Origin: Mangrovicoccus algicola
GTDB lineage: Bacteria; Pseudomonadota; Alphaproteobacteria; Rhodobacterales; Rhodobacteraceae
NCBI RefSeq assembly: GCF_014903745.1
Contig: NZ_JACVXA010000015.1
Location: 1-64,000 of the forward strand
Direction: 5' to 3'
Length of the DNA stretch: 64,000 nt
Positions 54,127 through 61,772 of the stretch are shown here, piece by piece. Each line of letters begins with the position of its first letter. Position 1 is the stretch's first letter. A program made the translations under genes and the position numbers. The notes beneath the pieces are model-generated. The model was not told where the DNA came from. It ran no database searches and worked only from the letters and a program-made list of their open reading frames with translations.

Positions 54127-55845
54127 CTATCGCGCGCCCTCCGCCGCTGCTAGCCCCGAGAGAAGCGGGCCGAGCCAGGGCGCATAATCCCGCCATTCCT
54201 GCGAGGCCCCCGGATAGATCGGGCGCCGCACCTGTTCGGCCGAACAGGTGGTCACCAGGCGCCGCGTCCGGTGAAACTCCAGGCAGGCCGGATCCCAGGG
54301 AAGGTCCAGATCCGACAGCAGCCGCGCGGTTTCGCCCCGCTGGTCGGCGCAGAGCGCCTCGTAGTCCAGAACCCGCATGCGGCCGGGAAACCGGGTATCC
54401 CAGTCGCCGATCATCTCCGCATAGAGGCCGTGATACAGGGCCAGGTCCCGCAGGTCCTGGGCAAATCCCGTGCCCCGTCCGCCCTGCGGGAAGAAATTGC
54501 GGAAATTCGACCAGCACACCGCCACCGGATCGCGGCGCATCCGGATCACCCGGGCCTCGGGAAAGGCGGCGAGGATCCAGGGCAGGTAGAGGAAATTGCT
54601 GGGCATCTTGTCCACCACATAGCGCGCGGGCGGGGTCGTGGCGGCCAGCGCCTCCAGATAGGCGGTGCGGATGCGGTTCAGCCGCGCGGCGTCGGGCGGC
54701 GCCTCCGGCGGGCCGTCCATGTGGATCGCCGCGGGCAGGGCGTCACGCTCCCCGGCGCCATGGACCTGCGGATGGCTTGCCAGGATCTGCTCGGCCAGGG
54801 TGGTGCCGGAGCGCGGCAGGCCGATGACGAAGACCGGGATCCGCACGCTCGGCGGCGCGGGCCGGATCGCCCCGAATCCCGCCGCCGCGATCCGGCGCAT
54901 GCGGGTGAATTCCGCGATGTCCTCCCGTGGGTCATACCCGGTTTCGGCGCGCCAGGCGGCATTGCCCCGCGCCCAGTGGGCAAAGGCCCCGGCGCGATCC
55001 CCGGCGGCATGCATCTGCCGCGCGAGGGCGAAGCACAGGAAGGCCTCGTCCCGCCGGGGCAGGCCGGGCTCGCGCAGCCGCTGCGCGGCGCGCCGGCACA
55101 GCGGGTCCCCCGGCGGGCGTGTCGCGCTCCGGCAGGCCAGGTGGATCAGCTCGGCCCGGCCGGGATCGGCGCGCAGGCCGGCGGCGATATCGGCCTCGGC
55201 CCGGGCGCCGTCGCCCGCGGCCAGGTGCAGTTCGGCGCGCTGCAGATGCAATCCCGCATCCCCGGGGCGCAGGGCGATCGCCCGGTCGAGACAGGCCCGG
55301 GCCCGGGCCGGTTGTCCCAGCTGGACATGGGCCGCCCCCGACAGCGCGAGGGCGGGCAGGTCGTCCGGCCGCGCCACCAGGATCGCGGCACAGAGTTCCG
55401 CCGTCTCGGCAAAGCGGCCCATCCCGGACAGCAGCCGTGCCAGGTTGAGCGCCGTGCCGGGATCGCGCGGTGCCAGCTGCCGGGCGGTCATCAGATGCGC
55501 CAGGGCGGCGTCGTGCTGGCCGGCGGCGGCCAGAAGTTCCGCCATGAGCGTGTGCAGATCCTGCAGATGCGGACCGTCCGACAGCGCCGCGCAGGCCATC
55601 TCCCGCGCCGCCTCCGCCCTGTTCGCCCGCAAGAGCGCCCGGCAGGCGGCAACGGTCGCCCCGATGCGCCGCCTGTCCTCCGGCGCGGTGCGTGTGGTCA
55701 GCCGTTGCAGCGCGGCGCGCGCGCGGCGGTTTCCGGGATGGCGCGCCAGCACGCCGAGGTAAAGTTCCGCCGCGCGGCCGGGCGCGCCCGCCCGGTCCAG
55801 GCTCCTTGCGCGCCGCAGCACGCTTTCGACTGTCTCCGCTGCCAT
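54127..55845 (-). CDS. TPR-sulfotransferase fusion protein
   Basis: A 572-residue protein from MAAETVESVLRRA, with two parts. The N-terminal 300 residues are about seven tetratricopeptide-like helices (AAELYLGVLARHPGNRRARA, QHDAALAHLMTARQLAPRDP). The C-terminal 240 residues are a sulfotransferase with the PAPS-binding 5'-phosphosulphate loop GLPRSGTT (342-349), and the KMPSNFLYLPWILAAFPEAR and IRMRRDPVAVCWSNFRNFF segments (3'-phosphate side). The substrate is unknown; surface glycans or proteins are usual. The gene stands alone between uvrC and pgsA, in opposite orientation to both, which looks like an insertion into a conserved gene order. Confidence 0.85.
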   Translation of the reverse strand: MAAETVESVLRRARSLDRAGAPGRAAELYLGVLARHPGNRRARAALQRLTTRTAPEDRRRIGATVAACRALLRANRAEAAREMACAALSDGPHLQDLHTLMAELLAAAGQHDAALAHLMTARQLAPRDPGTALNLARLLSGMGRFAETAELCAAILVARPDDLPALALSGAAHVQLGQPARARACLDRAIALRPGDAGLHLQRAELHLAAGDGARAEADIAAGLRADPGRAELIHLACRSATRPPGDPLCRRAAQRLREPGLPRRDEAFLCFALARQMHAAGDRAGAFAHWARGNAAWRAETGYDPREDIAEFTRMRRIAAAGFGAIRPAPPSVRIPVFVIGLPRSGTTLAEQILASHPQVHGAGERDALPAAIHMDGPPEAPPDAARLNRIRTAYLEALAATTPPARYVVDKMPSNFLYLPWILAAFPEARVIRMRRDPVAVCWSNFRNFFPQGGRGTGFAQDLRDLALYHGLYAEMIGDWDTRFPGRMRVLDYEALCADQRGETARLLSDLDLPWDPACLEFHRTRRLVTTCSAEQVRRPIYPGASQEWRDYAPWLGPLLSGLAAAEGAR

Positions 55846-55948
55846 GTCCTGCCTCTTTCTCCGCCGCGAGGACATAGCGGCAAAGGTCTAAGCCCCGGTG
55901 AACCGATGCGCCCTTTCCCTGTCCTGCGCCGCGCGGTAGGAGAGAGCC

Positions 55949-56515
55949 ATGAGATGGACCCTTCCCAATATCCTGACCGTGCTGCGGCTCGTCGCGGCCC
56001 CCGGCGCGGCGCTGGCCTTCGCCTTCCTGCCGCGGCCCCTGGCGGACTGGATCGCCTTCGGCCTGTTCGTCGGCGCGTCGCTGACGGATTTCCTGGATGG
56101 CTGGATCGCCCGCGCCTGGGGACAGCAGAGCCGCTTCGGCGCGATGCTGGACCCGATCGCCGACAAGGCGATGGTGGTGATCGCGCTGGCGGTGATCCTC
56201 GGCACATCGGGCATGGACCCCTGGCTGATCGTGCCCGCCACCGCGATCTTCCTGCGCGAGGTCTTCGTCTCGGGGCTGCGCGAATTCCTCGGCAAGGACG
56301 CGTCCAAGCTGTCGGTCACGAAACTGGCCAAGTGGAAGACCACGGTGCAGATGGTGGCGATCGCCATCCTGCTGGCGGCGGGGGGCATGCATCTCCGGGC
56401 GGTGGACCTGACCGGCGCGCTGCTGTTGTGGCTGGCGGGGCTGCTGACGCTGGTCACCGGCTGGGACTACCTGTGGAAGGCGCTGCCTTATCTGAAGGAG
56501 GAGCCGCGGCCATGA
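55949..56515 (+). CDS. pgsA: CDP-diacylglycerol-glycerol-3-phosphate 3-phosphatidyltransferase PgsA
   Basis: A membrane enzyme that makes phosphatidylglycerol phosphate, the first committed step to phosphatidylglycerol and cardiolipin. The 188-residue protein has the CDP-alcohol phosphotransferase signature DGWIARAWGQQSRFGAMLD with the second Asp pair in PIAD. The start is MRWTLPNILTVLRLVAAPGA, and about five hydrophobic segments follow. TAGGAGAGA lies 6 nt before the ATG. It overlaps moaD by 4 nt (ATGA), followed by moaE, an operon known from many alphaproteobacteria. The sulfotransferase gene lies on the other strand upstream. Confidence 0.93.
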   Translation: MRWTLPNILTVLRLVAAPGAALAFAFLPRPLADWIAFGLFVGASLTDFLDGWIARAWGQQSRFGAMLDPIADKAMVVIALAVILGTSGMDPWLIVPATAIFLREVFVSGLREFLGKDASKLSVTKLAKWKTTVQMVAIAILLAAGGMHLRAVDLTGALLLWLAGLLTLVTGWDYLWKALPYLKEEPRP

Positions 56516-56760
56516 TCGACTGCCTTTATTTCGCCTGGGTCCGCGAACGGATCGGGGCCCCGCGCGAGCGGGTGGAGACCTCTGCCGCCACGGTGATGGA
56601 GCTGGTGGAGGAACTGCGCGGCCGCGATCCCCGCTACGGGGCCGCCTTCGCGGATCTCTCGGCGCTGCGGGTTGCCGTCGACCAGGAGCTGAGCGGGTTC
56701 GACGCGCCGTTGGCGGGGGTGCGGGAAGTCGCCTTCTTCCCGCCGATGACCGGCGGATGA
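56512..56760 (+). CDS. moaD: Molybdopterin synthase small subunit MoaD
   Basis: A ubiquitin-like sulfur carrier of molybdopterin synthase. The 82-residue protein ends in the required diglycine (VAFFPPMTGG), where the C-terminal thiocarboxylate forms. The beta-grasp fold pattern includes CLYFAWVRERIG, ALRVAVDQEL and the hydrophobic end segment. Its ATG overlaps pgsA by 4 nt, and its stop overlaps the moaE ATG by 4 nt, so the three genes are translationally coupled. Confidence 0.93.
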   Translation: MIDCLYFAWVRERIGAPRERVETSAATVMELVEELRGRDPRYGAAFADLSALRVAVDQELSGFDAPLAGVREVAFFPPMTGG

Positions 56761-57215
56761 GCGTGCGCGTCCAGAGCGCGCGCTTCGATGCCGGGGCAGA
56801 GCTCAACGCCTTTTCGGCGGGGCTGGAGAATGCCGGCGCGGTGGTCAGCTTCACCGGCGTGGTCCGCGACCGCGAGGCGGGCGGCATGGTCGCGATGGAG
56901 ATCGAGCATTATCCCGGCATGACCGAACGCGCCATCGCGGGGATCGTCGAGGAGGCGCGGCGCCGCTGGGACCTGGCGGATGCGCTGGTCATCCATCGCC
57001 ACGGGCGGCTGGTCCCGGCAGAGCCGATCATGATGGTGGCCACCGCAGCGCGCCATCGCCTGGCCGCCTTCGAGGCGGCGGAGTTCCTGATGGACTACCT
57101 CAAGTCCCGCGCGCCCTTCTGGAAGAAGGAGATCGGCCCCCGGGACGCCGCCTGGGTCGCGGCGAAGGACGGGGACGAGGCGGCGCTCGGCCGCTGGGCC
57201 GCGCGCGAGCAATAG
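56757..57215 (+). CDS. moaE: Molybdopterin synthase large subunit MoaE
   Basis: The catalytic subunit of molybdopterin synthase. It binds MoaD and inserts sulfur into precursor Z. The 152-residue protein has the MoaE pattern AVVSFTGVVRDREAGG, EIEHYPGMTERAIAGI, IHRHGRLVPAEPIMMVATA, and FLMDYLKSRAPFWKKEIGP with the catalytic lysines. Its ATG overlaps moaD (ATGA). Its stop is 43 nt from that of the convergent gshA; a short inverted repeat at 57215-57239 may end both transcripts. Confidence 0.95.
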   Translation: MSVRVQSARFDAGAELNAFSAGLENAGAVVSFTGVVRDREAGGMVAMEIEHYPGMTERAIAGIVEEARRRWDLADALVIHRHGRLVPAEPIMMVATAARHRLAAFEAAEFLMDYLKSRAPFWKKEIGPRDAAWVAAKDGDEAALGRWAAREQ

Positions 57216-57239
57216 CGCCCCCGCCACTGGCAGGGGCGC
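57215..57239. terminator. Inverted repeat between moaE and gshA
   Basis: GCGCCCC (57215-57221) pairs with GGGGCGC (57233-57239), with inner GCCA/TGGC pairing. It starts at the last base of the moaE stop. There is no T-tract, so terminator function is uncertain. Confidence 0.35.
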
Positions 57240-57258
57240 CAGGGACCGTTTGCCCGGA

Positions 57259-58629
57259 TCAGTAGGAATAATCCGCGTAGATCCGGCTCAGGTCGCCCTG
57301 CCAGTCGGTATCGTAGCGGCGCAGCAGTTCGTCGGCCGGGGTCTCGCCGCTTTCCAGGCTTTCCTTCAGCGCGCTGAGGAAATGGGTTTCATCGGGGACC
57401 AGCCCGCCCGCGCCGGGCATGGCCCGCGCCTTCAGGCCCGATTCGGCGATCGCCACGACCTCGCGCGCGAGATCCCGCATCTTCCGCCCGCCGACCTCGG
57501 CCTGCAGCCCCTCGACCGAGGCCGCCACGCGCCAGGCGTCGCGCTCCTCGGCGGTGAAGCCCTTGGCCAGATCCCAGGCGGCATCCAGCGCGGACTGGTC
57601 GTATAGCAGCCCGACCCACAGCGCCGGCAGCGCGCAGAGCCTGCGCCACGGGCCGCCATCGGCGCCGCGCATCTCGATGAACTTCTTGATCCGCGCCTCG
57701 GGGAAGATCGTGGTCAGGTGGTCCGCCCAGTCCGACAGGGTCGGCACCTCGCCGGGCAGGGCCGGCAATTCGCCCTTCAGGAAGTCGCGGAAGGACTGTC
57801 CCAGCGCGTTGATGTATTTCCCGTCGCGATAGACGAAATACATCGGCACATCGAGCGCGTACTCCACCCAGGCCTCGAAGCCGAAGCCCTCGTCGAAGAC
57901 GAAGGGCAGCATGCCGGTGCGGTCGGGGTCCAGGTCGCGCCAGATCCGCGCGCGCCAGGACTTGTGGCCGTTCTTCTGCCCCTCCAGGAAGGGGGAATTG
58001 GCAAACAGGGCGGTCGCCACCGGCTGCAGCGCCAGCGCCACGCGCAGCTTCTGCACCATGTCCGCCTCGGAGCCGAAATCCAGGTTCACCTGCACGGTGC
58101 AGGTGCGGTACATCATCTGCAGACCGAGATTGCCGACCGTCTGCATGTAGTCGGTCATCAGGCGATACCGGCCCTTGGGCATCATCGGCATCTGCTCATG
58201 CGTCCAGACCGGCGCGGCGCCGAGCCCGATGAAACCCGCGCCCATCTCGTCGGCCACCGACTGCACTTCGCGCAGGTGCTGGTTCACCTCGTCGCAGGTC
58301 TCGTGGATCGACATCAGCGGCGCGCCCGACAGTTCCAGCTGTCCGCCCGGTTCCAGGCTGACATTGGCGCCGTCCTTGGTCAGGCCGATGATCTTGCCGC
58401 CTTCCTCCAGCGGGGCCCAGCCATAGCGGTCGCGCAGCCCCTCCAGGATCGCCCGGATCGATCGCGGCCCGTCATAGGGCAGGGGTTTCAGCGTGTCGCG
58501 GCAATAGCCGAACTTCTCGTGCTCGGTGCCGATGCGCCAGTCGGATTTGGGCTTGCAGCCGGATTCGAGATAGCCGGCCAGCTGATCCATGCTCTCGATC
58601 GGACCGCCACCGCTTTGGGGAATGGACAT
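57259..58629 (-). CDS. gshA: Glutamate-cysteine ligase GshA (plant/alphaproteobacterial type)
   Basis: The first enzyme of glutathione synthesis, forming gamma-glutamylcysteine. The 456-residue protein is of the GCS2-type found in alphaproteobacteria and plants. It starts MSIPQSGGGPIESMDQLAGY. The family features include GTEHEKFGYCRDTL, VSLEPGGQLELSGAP, TCTVQVNLDFGSEADMV, NSPFLEGQKNGHKSWRAR and MRGADGGPWRRLCALPALWV. The two cysteines of the redox-switch plant enzyme are not obvious. It lies downstream of a small membrane protein and a NucS-like gene, which separate it from rsmE. gshB is at 32-33 kb. Confidence 0.94.
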   Translation of the reverse strand: MSIPQSGGGPIESMDQLAGYLESGCKPKSDWRIGTEHEKFGYCRDTLKPLPYDGPRSIRAILEGLRDRYGWAPLEEGGKIIGLTKDGANVSLEPGGQLELSGAPLMSIHETCDEVNQHLREVQSVADEMGAGFIGLGAAPVWTHEQMPMMPKGRYRLMTDYMQTVGNLGLQMMYRTCTVQVNLDFGSEADMVQKLRVALALQPVATALFANSPFLEGQKNGHKSWRARIWRDLDPDRTGMLPFVFDEGFGFEAWVEYALDVPMYFVYRDGKYINALGQSFRDFLKGELPALPGEVPTLSDWADHLTTIFPEARIKKFIEMRGADGGPWRRLCALPALWVGLLYDQSALDAAWDLAKGFTAEERDAWRVAASVEGLQAEVGGRKMRDLAREVVAIAESGLKARAMPGAGGLVPDETHFLSALKESLESGETPADELLRRYDTDWQGDLSRIYADYSY

Positions 58630-58691
58630 CGGCTAGTTTCCTGACTGTCGTGCATATGTTCCCCGACACCTGCTGCGAAGCGGCGGCGCTG

Positions 58692-59198
58692 TCAACCGAT
58701 CCGCTTGGCGGTCCACAGCAGGTGCCGCCCGCCGCCCTGGCGGGCGCGCGCCCGCGCCAGCCGCGCCGCGCTCAGCCCCGGCAGGCTGTTGAGCGTGTCG
58801 ACCAGCCCGTCCTGTCCGGTCGCGGTCACGGGAATGTGCAGATCCGGTCCGTCGCGCCGCGTCAGCACCCAGACCGGCGGGCGGCTGTCCAGGTCGAGGG
58901 AGACCGCCTGCAGCAGGTCGCGCTCCACGCTGCCGCCATCGAGCGGGCCCCAGTAGGTGATGCGCCCCTCGTCGGTCTCGATCACGCCCAGCCCCCGCTC
59001 CTTCGGGCGCAGGCGCATCCGCTGCCATCCCGCCAGGATCAGCGCCAGCCCGGCCAGCAGGATCGCCGCGCCCAGCCAGCGCGTGACGCCGAAGGTCGCC
59101 AGAACGATCCACAGCCCCGCGAGGCCCGCGCCGGCCCCCGCCACCATCTCGCGCCCGCGCCACAGCCCCGCACGGATCTCGGGCCGGATCAGCGACAT
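58692..59198 (-). CDS. Small membrane protein of unknown function
   Basis: A 168-residue protein with a helical hairpin near the N-terminus (GAGAGLAGLWIVLATFGVTR, then WLGAAILLAGLALILAGW, about 20-60). A soluble C-terminal part follows (GVIETDEGRITYWGPLDGGS), mostly beta and basic at the end. There is no known motif. Its start overlaps the NucS-like gene's stop by one base, so they are co-transcribed. gshA starts 62 nt downstream. It could be a membrane-anchored accessory protein. Confidence 0.6.
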   Translation of the reverse strand: MSLIRPEIRAGLWRGREMVAGAGAGLAGLWIVLATFGVTRWLGAAILLAGLALILAGWQRMRLRPKERGLGVIETDEGRITYWGPLDGGSVERDLLQAVSLDLDSRPPVWVLTRRDGPDLHIPVTATGQDGLVDTLNSLPGLSAARLARARARQGGGRHLLWTAKRIG

Positions 59199-59953
59199 CA
59201 GGCAGGCTCGAAATCAAAAGAGATGGCGTAGCGCACGAGCCTCAGATTCGGCACCGCCTTGGCCGCAGAACGTGTGCGCTTGTCGAAGTCATGCGCCACG
59301 ATGATGCCGCGGACCGGCGTGTCGGGATTGTCGTCCATCAGATCGCCCATATAGCCTAGGGTTTGCGCGACCACGCGCGGATCGGTGGTGCCTGCTTTCA
59401 GTTCGACGACGACAAGCGTTCCGGCATTGTCGCGGCAGAGGATGTCGATGAAACCGGATGGCACGGAATGCTCGGTCCCGTCATCCGCGATCGCAAGACC
59501 GCTTTCGAGCGCGCCGATCTGTCTGCGCAGCGCCTTCTGCAGATCCCGTTCCAGCGCAAGTCGCTGTTTCTTGTCCACGGTCGCAGACGGCTCAGGCCAA
59601 GGGCCATCGTCTAGCCGCTCAGACATGGCTGCTGCGGCGATTTCCGTAGAACCTGCGGTTTCGTTAATATATTTCGCAAAGAGATCGACTGCCTTGCGAT
59701 AGGCGGGTAGGGTCTTGCTTAAGCTCCCGTTGATCGCGAGGCGCGACGGATTGGGGCGGTTTGCGCGTTCGTCCGCCGCCGAATAGCTCAATTCGCGGCG
59801 CAGATTCTCCAGCCCCCCGTCCGACACGATCCCTTCAATGGGGCCGTATTCCTTCACGACGCGGCGCAGATCGGAGATGTACGTGTCGATGGTTCGCTTC
59901 GCCAGATGCTCGTAGCTCGTTTCCAGCCATTGGCGAAATCCAGCCTGATCCAT
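59198..59953 (-). CDS. NucS-like PD-(D/E)XK endonuclease with an N-terminal helical domain
   Basis: A 251-residue protein. The C-terminal half (about 125-245) carries a NucS/RecB-type nuclease motif: Asp170 in SGFIDILCRD, Glu184 and Lys186 in VVVELKAG, and Gln197 and Tyr201 in AQTLGYMGDL, matching the catalytic DEK plus Gln of NucS. The first 100 residues are helical (FRQWLETSYEHLAKRTIDTY), reminiscent of the SAM-like N-terminus of tyrosine recombinases, and unlike the usual NucS DNA-binding domain. GAGAGGGGG lies 7 nt before the ATG at 59953. Local G+C drops to about 43 percent at 59641-59700. It stands between rsmE and gshA, so it may be a recent acquisition. Confidence 0.72.
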   Translation of the reverse strand: MDQAGFRQWLETSYEHLAKRTIDTYISDLRRVVKEYGPIEGIVSDGGLENLRRELSYSAADERANRPNPSRLAINGSLSKTLPAYRKAVDLFAKYINETAGSTEIAAAAMSERLDDGPWPEPSATVDKKQRLALERDLQKALRRQIGALESGLAIADDGTEHSVPSGFIDILCRDNAGTLVVVELKAGTTDPRVVAQTLGYMGDLMDDNPDTPVRGIIVAHDFDKRTRSAAKAVPNLRLVRYAISFDFEPA

Positions 59954-59972
59954 GGTGGCGGCCCCCTCTCTT

Positions 59973-60713
59973 TCAGCCATTCCAGTCCCCCAGCACATCC
60001 TGCCACAGGGTCAGCGCCGCGACGGCGGCGGTGTCGGCGCGCAGGATGCGGGGGCCGAGGCTGACGGGATGGGCGAAGGGCAGGGCGTGCAGCTTGTCGC
60101 GCTCCTCCTGCGAGAACCCGCCCTCGGGGCCGATCAGCACCGCCCAGGGGCCGCGCCCGGCCTCTGCCAGCACCTGCCGTGCGGGCACGGTCTCGCCGGT
60201 CAGCGTTTCGTCGCAGAACATGATCTGCCGCTGCGCCCCGCAAGCGTCCAGAAATTCGCCCAGCCGGGTCATCCCGGCCACCTCGGGCACGAAGGTGCCG
60301 CCGCATTGCTCGGCCGCCTCGACGGCATGGGCCTGCAGCCTGTCGCGGTTCACCCGGGCGGAATTGGTGAAGTCGGTCTGCACCGGAATGATCCGCGCCG
60401 CGCCCAGCTCCGTCGCCTTCTCGGTGATGAAATCGGTGCGTTCCTTCTTGATCGGCGCGAAGGCCAGCCACAGGTCGGGCGGCAGGCGCAGCGGCGCGCT
60501 CTGTTCCAGGCAGGTCAGGCTGCCGCCGCGCTTCCCGGCCTCTGCCACCTCGGCGATCCATTCGCCGTCCTGCCCGTTGAACACCGGCAGGCGGTCGCCC
60601 GCGGCAAGCCGCATCACCCCGAAAAGGTAATGCGCCTGTTCCTTCGCCAGAGGCAGGGTTTGCCCCGCCGCCATCGGATGCTCTAGGAAGAGCCTGATCT
60701 TTGCCAAAGCCAT
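59973..60713 (-). CDS. rsmE: 16S rRNA (uracil-1498-N3)-methyltransferase RsmE
   Basis: An SPOUT-fold methyltransferase that methylates U1498 of 16S rRNA. The 246-residue protein has an N-terminal PUA-like domain (LFLEHPMAAGQTLPLAKEQA, LPVFNGQDGEWIAEV). The SPOUT core has the SAM knot motifs AVLIGPEGGFSQEE and LGPRILRADTAAVAAL. Its length is typical. The start is 11 nt from the divergent ubiA start, so the two genes share their promoter/leader region. The NucS-like gene begins 20 nt downstream. Confidence 0.94.
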   Translation of the reverse strand: MALAKIRLFLEHPMAAGQTLPLAKEQAHYLFGVMRLAAGDRLPVFNGQDGEWIAEVAEAGKRGGSLTCLEQSAPLRLPPDLWLAFAPIKKERTDFITEKATELGAARIIPVQTDFTNSARVNRDRLQAHAVEAAEQCGGTFVPEVAGMTRLGEFLDACGAQRQIMFCDETLTGETVPARQVLAEAGRGPWAVLIGPEGGFSQEERDKLHALPFAHPVSLGPRILRADTAAVAALTLWQDVLGDWNG

Positions 60714-60724
60714 GGGGCCTTTCT

Positions 60725-61705
60725 ATGTCCGAGACCATCCCGAGACCAGAGCCCGCGTCGTCCGCCGACGGCGTGGTTGCCGATGCGGTGCGCGGCAACT
60801 GGGTGGACCGGCTGGCGCCGCCGCGGGCACGGCCCTGGCTGCGCATGGCGCGCGCCGACCGCCCGGCGGGGACCTGGCTGCTGTTCATCCCCTGCCTGTG
60901 GGGGCTGCTCTTGTCGGCGGCGGCGCAGGGGCGGTTGGGCTGGGACGGCGCCTGGATCGCGCTCGGCTGCGGCATCGGGGCCTTCCTGATGCGCGGCGCG
61001 GGCTGCACCTGGAACGACATCACCGACCGCCATATCGACGGCTCAGTGGCGCGCACGCGGTCGCGGCCGATCCCCTCGGGGCAGGTGACGGTCAGGGGGG
61101 CCGCGATCTGGATGGCGCTGCAGGCGCTGGTCGCCTTCGCCATCCTGCTGACCTTCAACCTCAACGCCATCCTGCTGGGACTGCTGTCGCTGGCACCGGT
61201 CTGCGTCTATCCCTTCGCCAAGCGGTTCACATGGTGGCCGCAGGTGTTCCTGGGCCTCGCCTTCAACTGGGGCGCCCTGCTGGCCTGGACGGCGCATCAG
61301 GGCAGCCTAGGCTGGCCGGCCGTCTGCCTTTATCTGGGCGGCATCGCCTGGACGATCTTCTACGACACGATCTATGCCCATCAGGACCGCGAGGATGACG
61401 CGCTGATCGGGGTGAAATCGACCGCGCGGCTCTTCGGCCGGCAGACCCGGGCCTGGCTGGCGCTGTTCGGCGCGCTGGTCCTTCTGTTGCTGCTCGCGGC
61501 GGTGGAGATGGCGCTGGGAGGCGCCGGACGGCCCGCGGCGCTGTGGCTGGCGCGGGGCGGGGCGGCGGCGATGGGGCTGCACCTGGCCTGGCAGTGGTGG
61601 CGGCTGGATATCGACGATACCGACCTGTGCCTGGCCCTTTTCCGTGCAAACAGGGACGCTGGGCTGATTTTCGCTGCTTTCCTGTGCGCAGGCGCAGCCT
61701 TCTGA
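60725..61705 (+). CDS. ubiA: 4-hydroxybenzoate polyprenyltransferase UbiA
   Basis: A membrane enzyme that attaches the polyprenyl chain to 4-hydroxybenzoate in ubiquinone synthesis. The 326-residue protein has the first Asp-rich motif NDITDRHID at 97-105, the second motif in YDTIYAHQDREDD, and eight to nine hydrophobic segments. The start ATG (MSETIPRPEP) is only 11 nt from the divergent rsmE start, and a GGGGCC-like site precedes it. The N-terminal 45 residues are polar. OmpA-domain protein follows 67 nt downstream on the same strand. Confidence 0.93.
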   Translation: MSETIPRPEPASSADGVVADAVRGNWVDRLAPPRARPWLRMARADRPAGTWLLFIPCLWGLLLSAAAQGRLGWDGAWIALGCGIGAFLMRGAGCTWNDITDRHIDGSVARTRSRPIPSGQVTVRGAAIWMALQALVAFAILLTFNLNAILLGLLSLAPVCVYPFAKRFTWWPQVFLGLAFNWGALLAWTAHQGSLGWPAVCLYLGGIAWTIFYDTIYAHQDREDDALIGVKSTARLFGRQTRAWLALFGALVLLLLLAAVEMALGGAGRPAALWLARGGAAAMGLHLAWQWWRLDIDDTDLCLALFRANRDAGLIFAAFLCAGAAF

Positions 61706-61772
61706 TTGCGGCAAGGGCAAAAACACAGTACTTCCGCGAACCACAATCCTCCGTGTCTCGGGAGCAACAGGC

